Assembly: GCA_964517005.1 (NCBI GenBank) | Contig: CAZFAJ010000143.1 | Span: 1-5,120, forward strand | From: CAYVBJ01 sp964517005 | GTDB lineage: Bacteria; Bacteroidota; Rhodothermia; Balneolales; Balneolaceae | Direction: 5' to 3' | Length of the DNA: 5,120 bases | Shown: positions 5,109-5,120 of the stretch, one piece after another | How the letters are laid out: each line of letters opens with the position of its first letter | Position numbering within the stretch: the stretch's first letter is position 1 | Made by a program: the position numbers and the translations under genes | Notes under the pieces: model-generated | Told to the model about the DNA's origin: nothing | Seen by the model: only the letters and a program-made list of their open reading frames with translations | Database searches by the model: none

Positions 5109-5120
5109 AACATGAATAGC

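Larger units (their letters stand above)
4823..5120. other. Gene-free region after the ars cassette
   Basis: No convincing gene was found on either strand. A purine-rich AGGAGG lies at 4850-4855, but the GTG next to it (4856) is too close and opens only a 37-codon frame. A 32-codon frame on the - strand (4957-5055) is equally unsupported. No GC-rich hairpin with a T-run follows the DinB-family gene. The visible structure consists of two TTGCA-N4-TGCAA palindromes, a loose ATCAGA/TCTGAT inverted pair around 5018-5037, and a hairpin at 5094-5108. ATG at 5112 could begin a gene outside the window. Confidence 0.5.

Noticed and set aside
1..5120. CRISPR array, insertion sequence, attachment site or rRNA/tRNA gene
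   Set aside because: No regularly spaced repeats, transposase motifs, terminal inverted repeats or RNA-gene signatures were seen on either strand.

Overview
The window looks like a chromosomal segment from a Bacteroidota/Rhodothermota-type Gram-negative bacterium; a Balneolales-like lineage is my best guess. The reasons are moderate GC, leaders without Shine-Dalgarno (SD) sites before most genes, a mitochondrial-GPD2-like GlpD, and the remnant of a Gram-negative outer-membrane protein gene. This taxonomic call is inference from general character, not from a search. All recognisable genes lie on the + strand.

Region 1 (1-2226) is a glycerol-use module. It holds the 3' two-thirds or more of glpD (FAD-dependent glycerol-3-phosphate dehydrogenase, cut by the window edge), then glpF (aquaglyceroporin). 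After these comes a decayed gene whose ATG overlaps the glpF stop codon (TAATG). The remnant keeps a signal-peptide-like start and the first strand of a TorF/Gcw_chp-like outer-membrane porin, has lost its reading frame near the start, and seems to have lost its middle. The ancestral operon probably had three parts: outer-membrane pore, inner-membrane glycerol channel and oxidation enzyme.

Region 2 (2227-2385) is an AT-rich control region. It contains a plausible sigma70-type promoter followed directly by a palindrome, ATCGT-N6-ACGAT, of the kind bound by ArsR/SmtB repressors.

Region 3 (2386-4822) is a four-gene arsenic cassette. It runs arsM (arsenite S-adenosylmethionine methyltransferase), arsR (metalloid-sensing repressor), a calcineurin-like metallophosphoesterase with a Cys-bearing insert, and a DinB/YfiT-family putative metal-dependent enzyme. 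No efflux pump (ArsB/Acr3) or arsenate reductase (ArsC) is visible, so detoxification here appears to rest on methylation. The phosphoesterase and DinB protein are unusual partners and are the most interesting part of the window. Arsenite is a known substrate of aquaglyceroporins, so the neighbouring glpF may be more than a chance neighbour.

Region 4 (4823-5120) has no convincing gene. It carries two palindromes of identical architecture (TTGCA-N4-TGCAA) spaced 32 bp centre to centre, and a short hairpin just before an ATG at the right edge. It is probably the control region of a gene lying beyond the window.
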